A DNA stretch of 9,664 nt. Origin: an uncultured Lachnospiraceae bacterium (GTDB lineage Bacteria > Bacillota > Clostridia > Lachnospirales > Lachnospiraceae). Below the pieces are notes generated by a model. That model ran no database searches and had not been told where the DNA came from. It saw nothing but the letters and a program-made list of their open reading frames with translations. The stretch covers positions 1 through 9,664 of the forward strand of contig CAKRTC010000043.1 in assembly GCA_934402055.1 (NCBI GenBank), written 5' to 3'. The position numbers and the translations under genes are program-made. This document shows, piece by piece, positions 1-6,808 of this stretch; the stretch's first letter is position 1, and every line of letters begins with the position of its first letter.

Positions 1-113
1 CCACAAGAAAATCATAAAATTTGACAAAAAAACAAAGCCATACAAGGCTTTTAGCGTTTTGGGGTGTCAAACTTCCGCGACTGTACCCGGCATAATATTG
101 ATAATAAAAAACA

Positions 114-143
114 TTGACACAAGGGCCATATGTATAGTATTAT
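114..143 (+). promoter_or_regulatory. Putative sigma-A type promoter of the tRNA-Ala gene
   Basis: A perfect -35 hexamer TTGACA (114-119) is followed 18 nt later by TATTAT (138-143). This would start transcription near 150, about 33 nt before the tRNA. A small perfect dyad, TGTCA-AAA-TGACA (152-164), lies in the predicted 5' leader. A frame is open on the plus strand from the window edge to about 142, but it runs through this promoter and does not resemble a protein. Confidence 0.6.
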
Positions 144-182
144 AACTGAGTTGTCAAAATGACAGAATATGATTTACCCTAT

Positions 183-255
183 GGGGGTGTAGCTCAGTTG
201 GGAGAGCACCTGCCTTGCAAGCAGGGGGTCAGGGGTTCGAATCCCCTCATCTCCA
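183..255 (+). tRNA. tRNA-Ala (anticodon UGC)
   Basis: A full cloverleaf can be drawn. The acceptor stem GGGGGTG (183-189) pairs with CATCTCC (248-254), including G-U pairs. The D arm holds AGCTCAGTTGGGAGAGC. The anticodon stem CCTGC/GCAGG (209-213/221-225) closes the loop CTTGCAA with anticodon TGC at 216-218. The T arm AGGGG-TTCGAAT-CCCCT spans 231-247. The discriminator base is A255. No 3' CCA is encoded, so the tRNA nucleotidyltransferase must add it. The gene stands alone, with its own promoter and terminator and no rRNA in view. Confidence 0.97.
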
Positions 256-269
256 TTATTGCAGAGATT

Positions 270-309
270 GACGTATGAAAAGATGGAATTTTTTTCATGC
301 GTCTTTTTT
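270..309 (+). terminator. Intrinsic terminator of tRNA-Ala
   Basis: A 12-bp stem, GACGTATGAAAA (270-281) with TTTTCATGCGTC (292-303), has one G-U pair and a 10-nt loop. A run of six T follows (304-309). It begins 15 nt after the tRNA end. Confidence 0.85.
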
Positions 310-365
310 GTATTCCACGGGAAATTGCGTTCTCTTCTATATTATCGATTAAATACGGATTGCTT

Positions 366-420
366 AGTACTTCGTACTCTCGCAAGCGAGCGTGTCCGGT
401 ACGAAGATGCGCCTAGGCAC
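366..420. repeat. Nested inverted repeats in the tRNA-to-transporter gap
   Basis: The 328-nt stretch between the tRNA terminator and the NSS transporter holds no credible gene. It does hold a compact structure. Outer arms CTTCGTAC (370-377) and GTACGAAG (399-406) enclose the hairpin CTCGC-AA-GCGAG (379-390). A second small palindrome, AGTAC-TTC-GTACT (366-378), overlaps the left arm, and the palindrome GCCTAGGC (411-418) follows. There is no U-tract, so it is not an ordinary terminator. It could be a dispersed intergenic repeat or a structured RNA. I found no convincing promoter for the downstream transporter in the rest of the gap. Confidence 0.45.
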
Positions 421-637
421 AAGATTTTAGTGGATAAAACAGAGCCTTGCATTGCACGTAATGAGCTGTAGCCCGAGCTGATACAACAGGCTTGTGTTTG
501 TGTATATTTTGTGATATTGTTTCATTTATTATGTATTTTTTTATCGTTTTGAGTATATAAGCTCTTTCTAAGAATACTTAAATACCGATATTTGATAAAA
601 AAAACAGATCATATTAGGGGTTAAGGAGTAATTGGAG

Positions 638-2008
638 ATGGATCAGCATGATAACAGAAGCTCATTTTCCGGCAAGATCGGATTTGTTCTTTCGGCGGCT
701 GGAGCTTCGGTAGGACTTGGAAATATATGGAGATTTCCATATCTTGCTGCTAAATACGGCGGGGGCATTTTCCTTGTGGTTTATATTATATTGGCACTGA
801 CATTCGGTTATACGATGATAGTTGCCGAAACAGCCTTGGGTCGAATGACAAAAAAGAGTCCTGTGGGAGCTTACGGTTCCTTCGGTAAATCAAAATTGCT
901 TTCGGCAGGCGGATGGATAAACGCAATTATTCCTATCCTTATCGTACCTTACTATTCGGTTATCGGAGGTTGGGTAGTAAAGTATCTTGTTGAATATATC
1001 ACCGGCAAGACTCAGCTTGTAGCTGCAGACGGTTATTTTTCGGAATTCATATCCAACGGACTGTCACCGGAGATATGTTTTATAATATTTGCGGTAATGG
1101 CACTGGCTATTATATATGCGGGCGTTGAGAACGGTATTGAACGTGTTTCAAAGTTCATGATGCCTATACTTGTTGTTCTCTCGGTAGTAATTGCGGTTTA
1201 TTCGGTAACAAGACCGGGCGCACTTGCAGGAGTAAAGTATTTCCTGGTTCCTAATCTCAGCCATTTTTCATGGATGACAGTTGTTACGGCAATGGGACAG
1301 ATGTTCTATTCATTGTCTATAGCAATGGGTATCCTTGTCACCTTTGGCTCTTATATGAAGAAAGAGACTGCTATCGAGACAGCTACGGAGCATGTAGAGA
1401 TATTTGATACTGCCATTGCTATGATGGCAGGACTTATGATAATCCCGGCTGTTTTCGCATTCTCGGGCGGTGATGCAGATACTCTTCAGGCAGGACCGTC
1501 ACTCATGTTCATTACCATTCCTAAGGTATTTGCAAGCATGGGGTTCGGAACGATAACAGGTGTATTGTTCTTTGTATTGGTGCTTTTTGCAGCACTTACA
1601 AGCTCTATAGCATTGACGGAGAGTGCTGTATCCACCTTTGAGGATCAGTTCAAGTGGAGCAGAAAGAAGGCAACCACTGTTATAGGCATTATCATAATCG
1701 CTCTTGGCAGCTTATCGGCTCTCGGATACGGACCTCTTGCCAATGTAACAATTATAGGAATGCAGTTCCTTGATTTCTTTGACTTTATAACGAATACAGT
1801 CATGATGCCTATTGCGGCTATAGCAACCTGCCTCTTGGTATCAAGGGTCATCGGAGTGGATCGTATTGCCGAAGAGGTTACTCAGTGCGGAGAGCCTTTC
1901 CGCAGAAAGAAGATTTTCTGCTTTATGATCAAGTATATGTGTCCGATCTTTGCCGTGATCATACTAATCAGTTCGATTGCAAATGCTTTCGGATGGATAT
2001 CAATGTAA
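638..2008 (+). CDS. Sodium-dependent neurotransmitter symporter (NSS/SNF) family transporter
   Basis: A 456-residue inner-membrane protein of the LeuT/MhsT/TnaT type, expected to import an amino acid or similar small molecule with Na+. The unwound TM1 motif GNIWRFP lies at residues 28-34, just after SAAGASVGLG. The TM6-like stretch QMFYSLSIAMG matches the family substrate-site helix. The TM8 motif LTSSIAL carries T321 and S322, corresponding to a Na2-site Thr-Ser pair in LeuT. About 11 hydrophobic segments and this length fit the bacterial 11-TM branch. ATG 638 was chosen because AAGGAG (623-628) lies 9 nt upstream. The in-frame TTG at 632 sits only 3 nt after that site. The gene stands alone, with its own terminator at 2027. 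The substrate cannot be told from the sequence. Confidence 0.93.
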   Translation: MDQHDNRSSFSGKIGFVLSAAGASVGLGNIWRFPYLAAKYGGGIFLVVYIILALTFGYTMIVAETALGRMTKKSPVGAYGSFGKSKLLSAGGWINAIIPILIVPYYSVIGGWVVKYLVEYITGKTQLVAADGYFSEFISNGLSPEICFIIFAVMALAIIYAGVENGIERVSKFMMPILVVLSVVIAVYSVTRPGALAGVKYFLVPNLSHFSWMTVVTAMGQMFYSLSIAMGILVTFGSYMKKETAIETATEHVEIFDTAIAMMAGLMIIPAVFAFSGGDADTLQAGPSLMFITIPKVFASMGFGTITGVLFFVLVLFAALTSSIALTESAVSTFEDQFKWSRKKATTVIGIIIIALGSLSALGYGPLANVTIIGMQFLDFFDFITNTVMMPIAAIATCLLVSRVIGVDRIAEEVTQCGEPFRRKKIFCFMIKYMCPIFAVIILISSIANAFGWISM

Positions 2009-2026
2009 TATAGTTGTAATAATAAA

Positions 2027-2070
2027 AAAGACCGGATATCGCCTAATTAAGCTATATCCGGTCTTTGTTT
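2027..2070 (+). terminator. Strong intrinsic terminator after the NSS transporter
   Basis: A perfect 13-bp stem, AAAGACCGGATAT (2027-2039) with ATATCCGGTCTTT (2054-2066), has a 14-nt loop and is followed by the T-rich tail GTTTCTG. It lies 18 nt after the stop codon. An A-rich run in front of the stem would let it act weakly on the other strand too. Confidence 0.88.
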
Positions 2071-2158
2071 CTGTCAAATTATTTAATTTGCGCTTTACTT
2101 CTTTTAACAAAGCATAATCAATGATATCCTACTTGAAAATTAAACCGCTGATAAAATT

Positions 2159-2947
2159 ATGGGTTTTACAATGGAGAAAAACTTGACTGATAACAAAAAT
2201 TACAGAAACGCTAGGCTTTTTGATATAAGCTCGGCAGCATTGCATATCATTGCTATGCTGCTTATGCTCATGGATCACCTCTGGGCAACTTTACTTCCTG
2301 CCGAAGAATGGCTGACCTGTGCAGGCAGAGTTGCATTTCCGATATTCGCATATATGACTGTAGAGGGATATTTTCATACACGCAGCTTAAAAAAATACAT
2401 GCTTCGTATGCTGCTGTTTGCCGTGCTTTCAGAGGTACCCTTTGATCTGATGTATGGCGGAACCTGGTTTTATCCTGTGCATCAAAATGTGATATGGACT
2501 TTTCTGTTGGGACTGCTTGGTATCCAAGCTATGGAGGCTGTCAGAAAAAAGGGGAGGAGATGGGCATATCTGCTTGTGTCGGTACTTATAGTTATTGCCG
2601 GCTTGGCGATAGGAACCCTCTGTATGGTTGATTATTACGGAGTCGGTGTACTTACAGTCTTTGTATTCTATTTCTTCCGTGGAAGGAAGCCTTGGTGTCT
2701 GTTAGGACAGCTTGCAGCTCTTTACTGGCTGAATGTAGAGATGCTCGGAGGATTAATGTATCCAATAAAGCTGTTCGGCATGGAATTTGAACTTTGCCAA
2801 CAGGGACTTGCGCTGCTTGCACTGATCCCGATATGGCTGTATAAAGGGCGTCAGGTACACCACAGCAAGACCTTTCAGTATTTTTGTTATGCCTTCTATC
2901 CGGTACATATGCTAATACTGGTGCTGGTGTTGAATTGCGTAACTTGA
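2159..2947 (+). CDS. TraX family membrane protein (chromosomal, orphan)
   Basis: A 262-residue polytopic membrane protein of the TraX family (Pfam TraX). The name comes from F-plasmid TraX, which acetylates pilin, but most Firmicutes members are chromosomal and of unknown role. Family features visible here are the short motif MDH (38-40) in the first membrane helix, GRVAFPIFAYMTVEGY (56-71), the following basic helix with SEVPFDLMYGG, and HQNVIWTFLLG. Six to eight hydrophobic helices follow. No conjugation gene is nearby, so a role in DNA transfer is not supported by context. An acyltransferase-like role is only a family guess. The start is uncertain: neither ATG 2159 nor ATG 2171 has a clear ribosome binding site. 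The gene ends in its own terminator at 3055. Confidence 0.88.
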   Translation: MGFTMEKNLTDNKNYRNARLFDISSAALHIIAMLLMLMDHLWATLLPAEEWLTCAGRVAFPIFAYMTVEGYFHTRSLKKYMLRMLLFAVLSEVPFDLMYGGTWFYPVHQNVIWTFLLGLLGIQAMEAVRKKGRRWAYLLVSVLIVIAGLAIGTLCMVDYYGVGVLTVFVFYFFRGRKPWCLLGQLAALYWLNVEMLGGLMYPIKLFGMEFELCQQGLALLALIPIWLYKGRQVHHSKTFQYFCYAFYPVHMLILVLVLNCVT

Positions 2948-3054
2948 GTATAGTTTTGCTTTTGCCGTATCCATATATGTGTCCGAGTTGTATTCAAAAA
3001 AGAAATTTAAAAAGATTTGAAAATTCAAGATGAATCCGATAAAATGTTGATACA

Positions 3055-3106
3055 ACGTGTGGCGTTCCTGCGTAAATCCGGTTGCAGGAACGGCATACGT
3101 TTTTTG
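3055..3106 (+). terminator. Long intrinsic terminator after the TraX-family gene
   Basis: A 17-bp stem (3055-3071 with 3084-3100) has core CGTTCCTGC/GCAGGAACG, one G-G mismatch, one G-U pair and a 12-nt loop. Five T follow directly (3101-3105). It lies 107 nt beyond the TraX stop codon; the stretch between shows nothing recognisable. Confidence 0.85.
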
Positions 3107-3132
3107 TTTCATATGAAATTTCGTCTTATGAG
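3104..3132 (+). promoter_or_regulatory. Weak candidate promoter for the MATE operon
   Basis: TTGTTT (3104-3109) and TATGAG (3127-3132) are 17 nt apart, but each matches the consensus only partly. A perfect 12-bp palindrome, TTTCATATGAAA (3107-3118), overlaps the spacer and could be a regulator site. A start near 3139 would give a leader of about 200 nt before the MATE gene. Confidence 0.28.
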
Positions 3133-3201
3133 ATAAAAACGCTTTGTAGTTTGCATACTTGCGTGAAGGAAAAATATCGCAAGTAACTGCTGAAGGCGAG
3201 A

Positions 3202-3267
3202 ATGTGCCAAGGCATATTCATTTTTATAACCGGAACAAGAAAAACATCATATTCATCAATCGTGTAG
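3202..3267 (+). CDS. Candidate leader-peptide ORF upstream of the MATE pump
   Basis: A 21-codon ORF starts at ATG 3202, has GAAGG (3192-3196) 5 nt upstream, and ends with TAG at 3265-3267. The peptide is MCQGIFIFITGTRKTSYSSI plus a final Val: a hydrophobic half followed by a basic TRK patch. I see no protein family. Its interest is its position. The stop codon is 2 nt before the left arm of a terminator hairpin (3270) that precedes the MATE ribosome binding site. A ribosome paused at its end would cover that arm and block the hairpin. This is the layout of leader peptides that control antibiotic-resistance genes by attenuation. Expression is inferred, not shown. Confidence 0.45.
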   Translation: MCQGIFIFITGTRKTSYSSIV

Positions 3268-3269
3268 CT

Positions 3270-3318
3270 GAAATGCGTAAGTCCGGATATTTAAGACTTG
3301 CGCATTTCTTATTTTTTG
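3270..3318 (+). terminator. Leader terminator (candidate attenuator) just before the MATE gene
   Basis: A 14-bp stem, GAAATGCGTAAGTC (3270-3283) with GACTTGCGCATTTC (3295-3308), has one T-G wobble and an 11-nt loop. TTATTTTTTG follows (3309-3318). It is 18 nt upstream of the MATE start codon and 2 nt upstream of its purine-rich RBS tract. Nothing upstream needs it, because the TraX gene already ends at the terminator at 3055. That placement suggests it controls read-through into the pump gene. Confidence 0.75.
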
Positions 3319-3336
3319 TAAAAAAAGGAGAAAATT

Positions 3337-4743
3337 ATGGAAACCGTAAATCAGTTTTTGGGGACTGAGCATATCGGCAAGCTCATGCGTCAGTATGCCA
3401 TTCCCTGTATTATATCGTTGCTGGTAGGCGCTTTGTATAACATCGTAGATCAGATTTTTATAGCAAATGCCTCTTATCTGGGATCTTACGGAAATGCAGC
3501 CAATACGGTGGTGTTTCCGCTTACGGTAGTTGCTTTGGCGATTGCGGTCATGGTAGGTGACGGTTGTTGTGCATTTGTTAGTATGGCACTGGGACGAAAG
3601 GAAAATGATAAGGCAAAGCGCAGCGTCGGCAATGCCGTGGTATTGAGTGTTTCGACAAGTATAATAATTACGATTATATATCTGGTTTTTGCAAACAGAA
3701 TTATTGCTATGTTCGGCGGAACTGTCAATGAAGAGACTTTCAGGTATTCGCAGGAGTATTTTTTCTATATAACACTGGGAATTCCCTTTTATATGTTTGG
3801 TCAGGCGATGAATCCGATTATTCGTGCTGACGGAAGCCCAAAGTTTGCAATGATCTCGACTTTAACAGGAGCTGTGATCAATATCATTCTCGATCCTATT
3901 TTTATTTTTGTATTTAAATGGGGCATGATGGGAGCTGCTGTCGCAACGGTTGTAGGTCAGGTAGCAACAGCGATTTTAGCTGTTTGGTATCTGGTGAATA
4001 TGAAGATAATAAGACCGGCTTCGTCTGATTGTGGACTTGACAAGACTATATGCTGTCAGATGCTGACACTCGGAATTACCAGTTTCCTTTCTCAGATCAG
4101 CCTTGTGGCTGCCATGGCGGCAATAAACAACATGCTCCGGAAGTATGGAGCGCTGGATGCGGTATTCGGACAGGAGCAGTATGCACAGATCCCTATGGCG
4201 GTAGTAGGTATAGTTATGAAGTTTTTCCAGATAGTTATTTCGATCGTTGTGGGCATGGCTGCGGGCTGCATTCCCATCGTTGGCTATAATATGGGCGCAG
4301 GAAAGATGTTGCGAGTAAGTGAGCCGTTCAGAAAGTTGCTTACCTTTGAAGCACTGGTAGGTTTGATAGCATTCATACTTGCGGAGGCATTTCCGTATCA
4401 GCTTATAGATATTTTCGGTGCATCAAATGAGAGCAGCTACTATACGGAATTCGCAATCAAGGCATTCCGCACTTATCTTTGTATGGTGGTGCTTGCCTGT
4501 GTCAATAAAGCTTGCTTCATTTTCCTGCAGGCAGAAGGTAAAGCACTGACTTCCACTATGCTGTCAATGTTCCGTGAGGTGGTGTTCGGTGTAGGTTTTG
4601 CACTGTTGCTGCCGAAGTTTTTCGGGTTGACAGGTGTGCTTTATTCTATGCCTGTATCAGATATTTTAACATTTATCATATCGGCGATTATCATCGTGAA
4701 GACTTTCAAAGAGCTGAAAGCGGAAGGAGTTAAGAGATTATGA
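3337..4743 (+). CDS. MATE family multidrug efflux transporter (MepA-like)
   Basis: A 468-residue inner-membrane cation/drug antiporter of the MATE superfamily with about 12 transmembrane helices in two similar halves. The N-half shows the typical PCIISLLVGALYNIVDQIFI helix and the loop MALGRKEND. The diagnostic segment runs from N159 to D186 (NPIIRADGSPKF, then NIILDPIFIF). The C-half repeats the fold, with MAAGCIPIVGYNMGAG. Length and motifs are normal for the MepA branch, whose members export cationic drugs and dyes; the actual substrate is unknown. The start at ATG 3337 is fixed by AAAAAAGGAG (3321-3330), 6 nt upstream. A terminator hairpin sits directly before this site, so expression is probably controlled by attenuation. 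The stop codon overlaps the next start (ATGA, 4740-4743), so the two proteins are likely made together. Confidence 0.94.
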   Translation: METVNQFLGTEHIGKLMRQYAIPCIISLLVGALYNIVDQIFIANASYLGSYGNAANTVVFPLTVVALAIAVMVGDGCCAFVSMALGRKENDKAKRSVGNAVVLSVSTSIIITIIYLVFANRIIAMFGGTVNEETFRYSQEYFFYITLGIPFYMFGQAMNPIIRADGSPKFAMISTLTGAVINIILDPIFIFVFKWGMMGAAVATVVGQVATAILAVWYLVNMKIIRPASSDCGLDKTICCQMLTLGITSFLSQISLVAAMAAINNMLRKYGALDAVFGQEQYAQIPMAVVGIVMKFFQIVISIVVGMAAGCIPIVGYNMGAGKMLRVSEPFRKLLTFEALVGLIAFILAEAFPYQLIDIFGASNESSYYTEFAIKAFRTYLCMVVLACVNKACFIFLQAEGKALTSTMLSMFREVVFGVGFALLLPKFFGLTGVLYSMPVSDILTFIISAIIIVKTFKELKAEGVKRL

Positions 4744-5318
4744 AAAACAGAGTGATCACTATAAGCAGAGAGTTTGGAAGCGGAGGACGTACTATCGGAA
4801 AGCTGGTAGCGGAGAAACTGGGTATACCGTGCTATGATTCCGAGATAATTCAGGAGATGGTAAAGGAAACCGGATTTACATCTGACTATATTCGGGAAGC
4901 AGGAGAATATACGCCGGGAGGCTTTCTGTCTTCTGCATTTTCAAATAGATTGTTCGGACCTACAAATGAAGATATATTGTGGGAGCATCAGTATAAGGTT
5001 ATCAGTGAAATTGCAGAGAAAGGAGCTTGTGTTATTGTCGGAAGATGTGCGGACTATGTTTTAAAGGATAAAGCAGACTGTCTTAAGGTATTTATTCATG
5101 CGGACATGGAGTTTCGTGCCAAGCGCATTGTCGAGGTGTATGGTGAGCGTGAGCAGTCTCCGGAAGAACGTCTGAGAGACAAGGATAAACGCAGAGCAGC
5201 CTATCACCGTTTCTATACAGATATGAAATGGGGACACGCACAGAATTACCACCTGACACTTAACAGCGGCGTATTGGGGTTGGATAAGTGCGTGAATATT
5301 ATTTCGGAATTATTCTGA
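4740..5318 (+). CDS. Cytidylate kinase-like family protein
   Basis: A 192-residue cytosolic P-loop protein of the cytidylate-kinase-like family (Pfam Cytidylate_kin2). The N-terminus ISREFGSGGRTIGK (8-21) is the nucleotide-binding loop typical of this family. The mid-part VIVGRCADYVL, the strand LKVFIHADMEFR and the basic lid-like stretch RLRDKDKRRAAYHRFY follow in the expected order. The family resembles CMP kinase, but a true CMP kinase is usually longer and the substrate of this branch is not established. The start codon overlaps the MATE stop by 4 nt and has GGAAGGAG (4722-4729) 10 nt upstream, pointing to translational coupling. It is the last gene of the unit and ends before the terminator at 5432. 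Confidence 0.9.
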   Translation: MKNRVITISREFGSGGRTIGKLVAEKLGIPCYDSEIIQEMVKETGFTSDYIREAGEYTPGGFLSSAFSNRLFGPTNEDILWEHQYKVISEIAEKGACVIVGRCADYVLKDKADCLKVFIHADMEFRAKRIVEVYGEREQSPEERLRDKDKRRAAYHRFYTDMKWGHAQNYHLTLNSGVLGLDKCVNIISELF

Positions 5319-5343
5319 CGGATAAATATATTATTTTGATAAA

Positions 5344-5399
5344 CAGATACATTTATAACCAAGCAAAGATATATATTCATTCTGAAATAAATGTATTTG
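5344..5399. repeat. Inverted repeat after the cytidylate kinase-like gene
   Basis: The arms CAGATACATTTAT (5344-5356) and ATAAATGTATTTG (5387-5399) form a 13-bp stem with one G-T pair and a 30-nt A/T-rich loop. No U-tract follows on either strand. It may be an mRNA 3'-end structure or a chance pairing in AT-rich DNA. Confidence 0.35.
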
Positions 5400-5431
5400 C
5401 AGGTAGTTAAAAAAGAGCATGGATGAGAAGC

Positions 5432-5486
5432 GAACCGTCACCAATTGTTAGAAAAATCTAACGATTGGGGGCGGTTCATTTTTTTT
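5432..5486 (+). terminator. Very long intrinsic terminator closing the MATE operon
   Basis: A 21-bp stem (5432-5452 with 5457-5477) has the outer arms GAACCG/CGGTTC, two wobbles and one mismatch, closed by an AAAA loop. A then eight T follow (5479-5486). It lies 113 nt after the upstream stop codon. On the other strand there is no U-tract, so it serves the plus strand. Confidence 0.9.
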
Positions 5487-5489
5487 AAA

Positions 5490-5699
5490 TCATTCAGCTT
5501 CCTCGGTGCAAGTGGAATGAGCAGCTTCCATATTCTGAGGAAGGATGAGATTAAGGATGATTGCAACTACAAATACCACTGCAACACAGTTTTGGGCGAA
5601 GACAGTCTGTATTATCTGTGGGAAGATAGCAAACAGATCTGCGCACTGAGTAAAGCCTAGACCAATGCTGAGAGATAATGCTGCGATAACAGTATTACG
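5490..5699 (-). pseudogene. C-terminal remnant of an NCS2 uracil/xanthine permease
   Basis: The minus strand encodes 69 residues ending at a TGA (5490-5492). They match the end of nucleobase:cation symporter-2 proteins: RNTVIAALSLSIGLGF, then FAIFPQIIQTVFAQNCVAVV, then VVAIILNLILPQNM and a short polar tail. Reading upstream, the frame meets a TAG at 5700-5702, and no other frame in 5703-5790 resumes recognisable permease sequence. The rest of the gene, some 350 or more residues in family members, is missing. Intact members are polytopic membrane proteins importing uracil or xanthine. The loss must have removed the N-terminal part, and the kinase promoter now lies next to the breakpoint. The identification rests on recognition of the family C-terminus. 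Confidence 0.72.
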
Positions 5700-5758
5700 C
5701 TACGAGCAGCCGTTCGGACGGCGCAAAATGCAGTGATGAGTGCAAGCTGCATATTAAG

Positions 5759-5787
5759 TGGAATTGAAGCACAAAGGGTTTTATAAT
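5759..5787 (+). promoter_or_regulatory. Putative promoter of the sugar kinase-GNAT unit
   Basis: A perfect -10 hexamer TATAAT (5782-5787) has the weak -35 TGGAAT (5759-5764) 17 nt upstream. Transcription would start near 5794, just before the kinase ribosome binding site. Confidence 0.5.
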
Positions 5788-5819
5788 AAAAAGAATCAAG
5801 AAATATGAGGTAGAAGGTT

Positions 5820-6791
5820 TTGAAAAAGTATGATGTTACGGCATTGGGTGAACTGCTCATTGATTTTACCGAAAACGGGCAAAGCCGGCAGGGCAATCCC
5901 GTGTTTGAGGCAAATCCCGGAGGTGCTCCGTGTAATGTGCTTGCTATGTTGGCAAAATTAGGACATAAGACAGCATTTATAGGAAAAGTCGGAAATGACT
6001 TCTTTGGGAAACAGCTAAAAGAAGCAATTACGGAAGTAGGGATAGATGCGTCAGGCTTATGTACTGACAAGGAAGTACACACTACGCTTGCCATGGTGCA
6101 TACGCTATCCGACGGAGATCGCGATTTTTCTTTTTACCGTGATCCGGGAGCCGATATGATGCTGACTCAGGAAGAGATAAGAGAAGATATAATACTTGAT
6201 TCGAAGATCTTTCATTTCGGAACACTTTCGATGACACATGAAGGAGTGCGAAATGCGACAAAAAAGGCCTTGCAGACAGCAAAGGATGCGGGTGCAATAA
6301 TTTCCTTTGATCCTAACCTCAGATTCCCGCTCTGGGCTTCATCGGAGGATGCAAGAGCGCAAACAATGTACGGCTTAGAGTATTGCGACATATTGAAAAT
6401 ATCCGATAACGAACTTATCTGGCTGACCGGAGAAGAGGATTATACAGACGGGGTGCATTGGATAAATGAAAAATTTGATATCCCTTTAATACTGGTATCC
6501 ATGGGTAAAACCGGAAGCAGGGCGTATTATCATGGAAAAATGACGGAGGTCGAAGCATTTATTCAGCCCGGTACTATTGAAACAACAGGAGCAGGTGATA
6601 CCTTCTGTGCATGTATACTGCATTATGTCCTCGAGCACGGGCTGAATAAGCTTTCGGAAGATGAGCTTCATGAAATGCTGGTATTTGCAAATGCGGCCGC
6701 ATCGATAATTACTACAAGGAAGGGTGCGCTGAGAGTTATGCCTGAGGTCGAAGAGATACAAGAGTTGATGAAATCCGGGAAGAAATCTTGA
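5820..6791 (+). CDS. PfkB family carbohydrate kinase (fructokinase-like)
   Basis: A 323-residue cytosolic ribokinase-fold sugar kinase that phosphorylates a sugar with ATP. The N-terminus MKKYDVTALGELLIDFT and the NPGGAPCN loop (32-39) are typical of the fructokinase branch. SFDPNLRFPLW (D164) follows, then the PfkB signature TTGAGDTFCA with the catalytic base D260 in GAGD (257-260). The length is normal. The start is a TTG, because no in-frame ATG exists nearby and the conserved N-terminus begins there. GAGG (5807-5810) is 9 nt upstream, while AGAAGG (5812-5817) is too close. A GNAT gene follows after 17 nt. No sucrose or PTS gene is nearby, so fructose is the likely but unproven substrate. 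Confidence 0.92.
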   Translation: MKKYDVTALGELLIDFTENGQSRQGNPVFEANPGGAPCNVLAMLAKLGHKTAFIGKVGNDFFGKQLKEAITEVGIDASGLCTDKEVHTTLAMVHTLSDGDRDFSFYRDPGADMMLTQEEIREDIILDSKIFHFGTLSMTHEGVRNATKKALQTAKDAGAIISFDPNLRFPLWASSEDARAQTMYGLEYCDILKISDNELIWLTGEEDYTDGVHWINEKFDIPLILVSMGKTGSRAYYHGKMTEVEAFIQPGTIETTGAGDTFCACILHYVLEHGLNKLSEDELHEMLVFANAAASIITTRKGALRVMPEVEEIQELMKSGKKS

Positions 6792-6808
6792 AAAAAGAGG
6801 ATTGATAA

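Noticed and set aside
194..385. Minus-strand frame of 63 codons with MRGFEPLTPCLQGRCSPN
   Set aside because: It is the reverse translation of the tRNA-Ala gene and its terminator, a well-known kind of false ORF.
259..471. Plus-strand frame of 70 codons after the tRNA
   Set aside because: It runs through the tRNA terminator and the nested hairpin and lacks a ribosome binding site. The odd sequence is better explained by the repeat structure.
2159..2947. TraX as evidence for a conjugative element
   Set aside because: Chromosomal TraX-family genes are common in Clostridia, and no relaxase, coupling protein, integrase or type IV secretion gene is in the window.
2912..3112. Minus-strand frame of 66 codons
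   Set aside because: It crosses the terminator at 3055-3106 and has no protein-like features.
3159..3368. Plus-strand frame of 69 codons starting with TTG across the MATE leader
   Set aside because: It spans the terminator hairpin and overlaps the MATE start out of frame. The shorter ORF at 3202 has a better ribosome binding site and position.
5445..5660. Plus-strand frame of 71 codons
   Set aside because: It begins inside the terminator at 5432-5486 and is antisense to the NCS2 permease remnant.
5657..6094. Minus-strand frame of 145 codons
   Set aside because: Most of it is antisense to the sugar kinase. Only the separate frame at 5490-5699 resembles a real protein.
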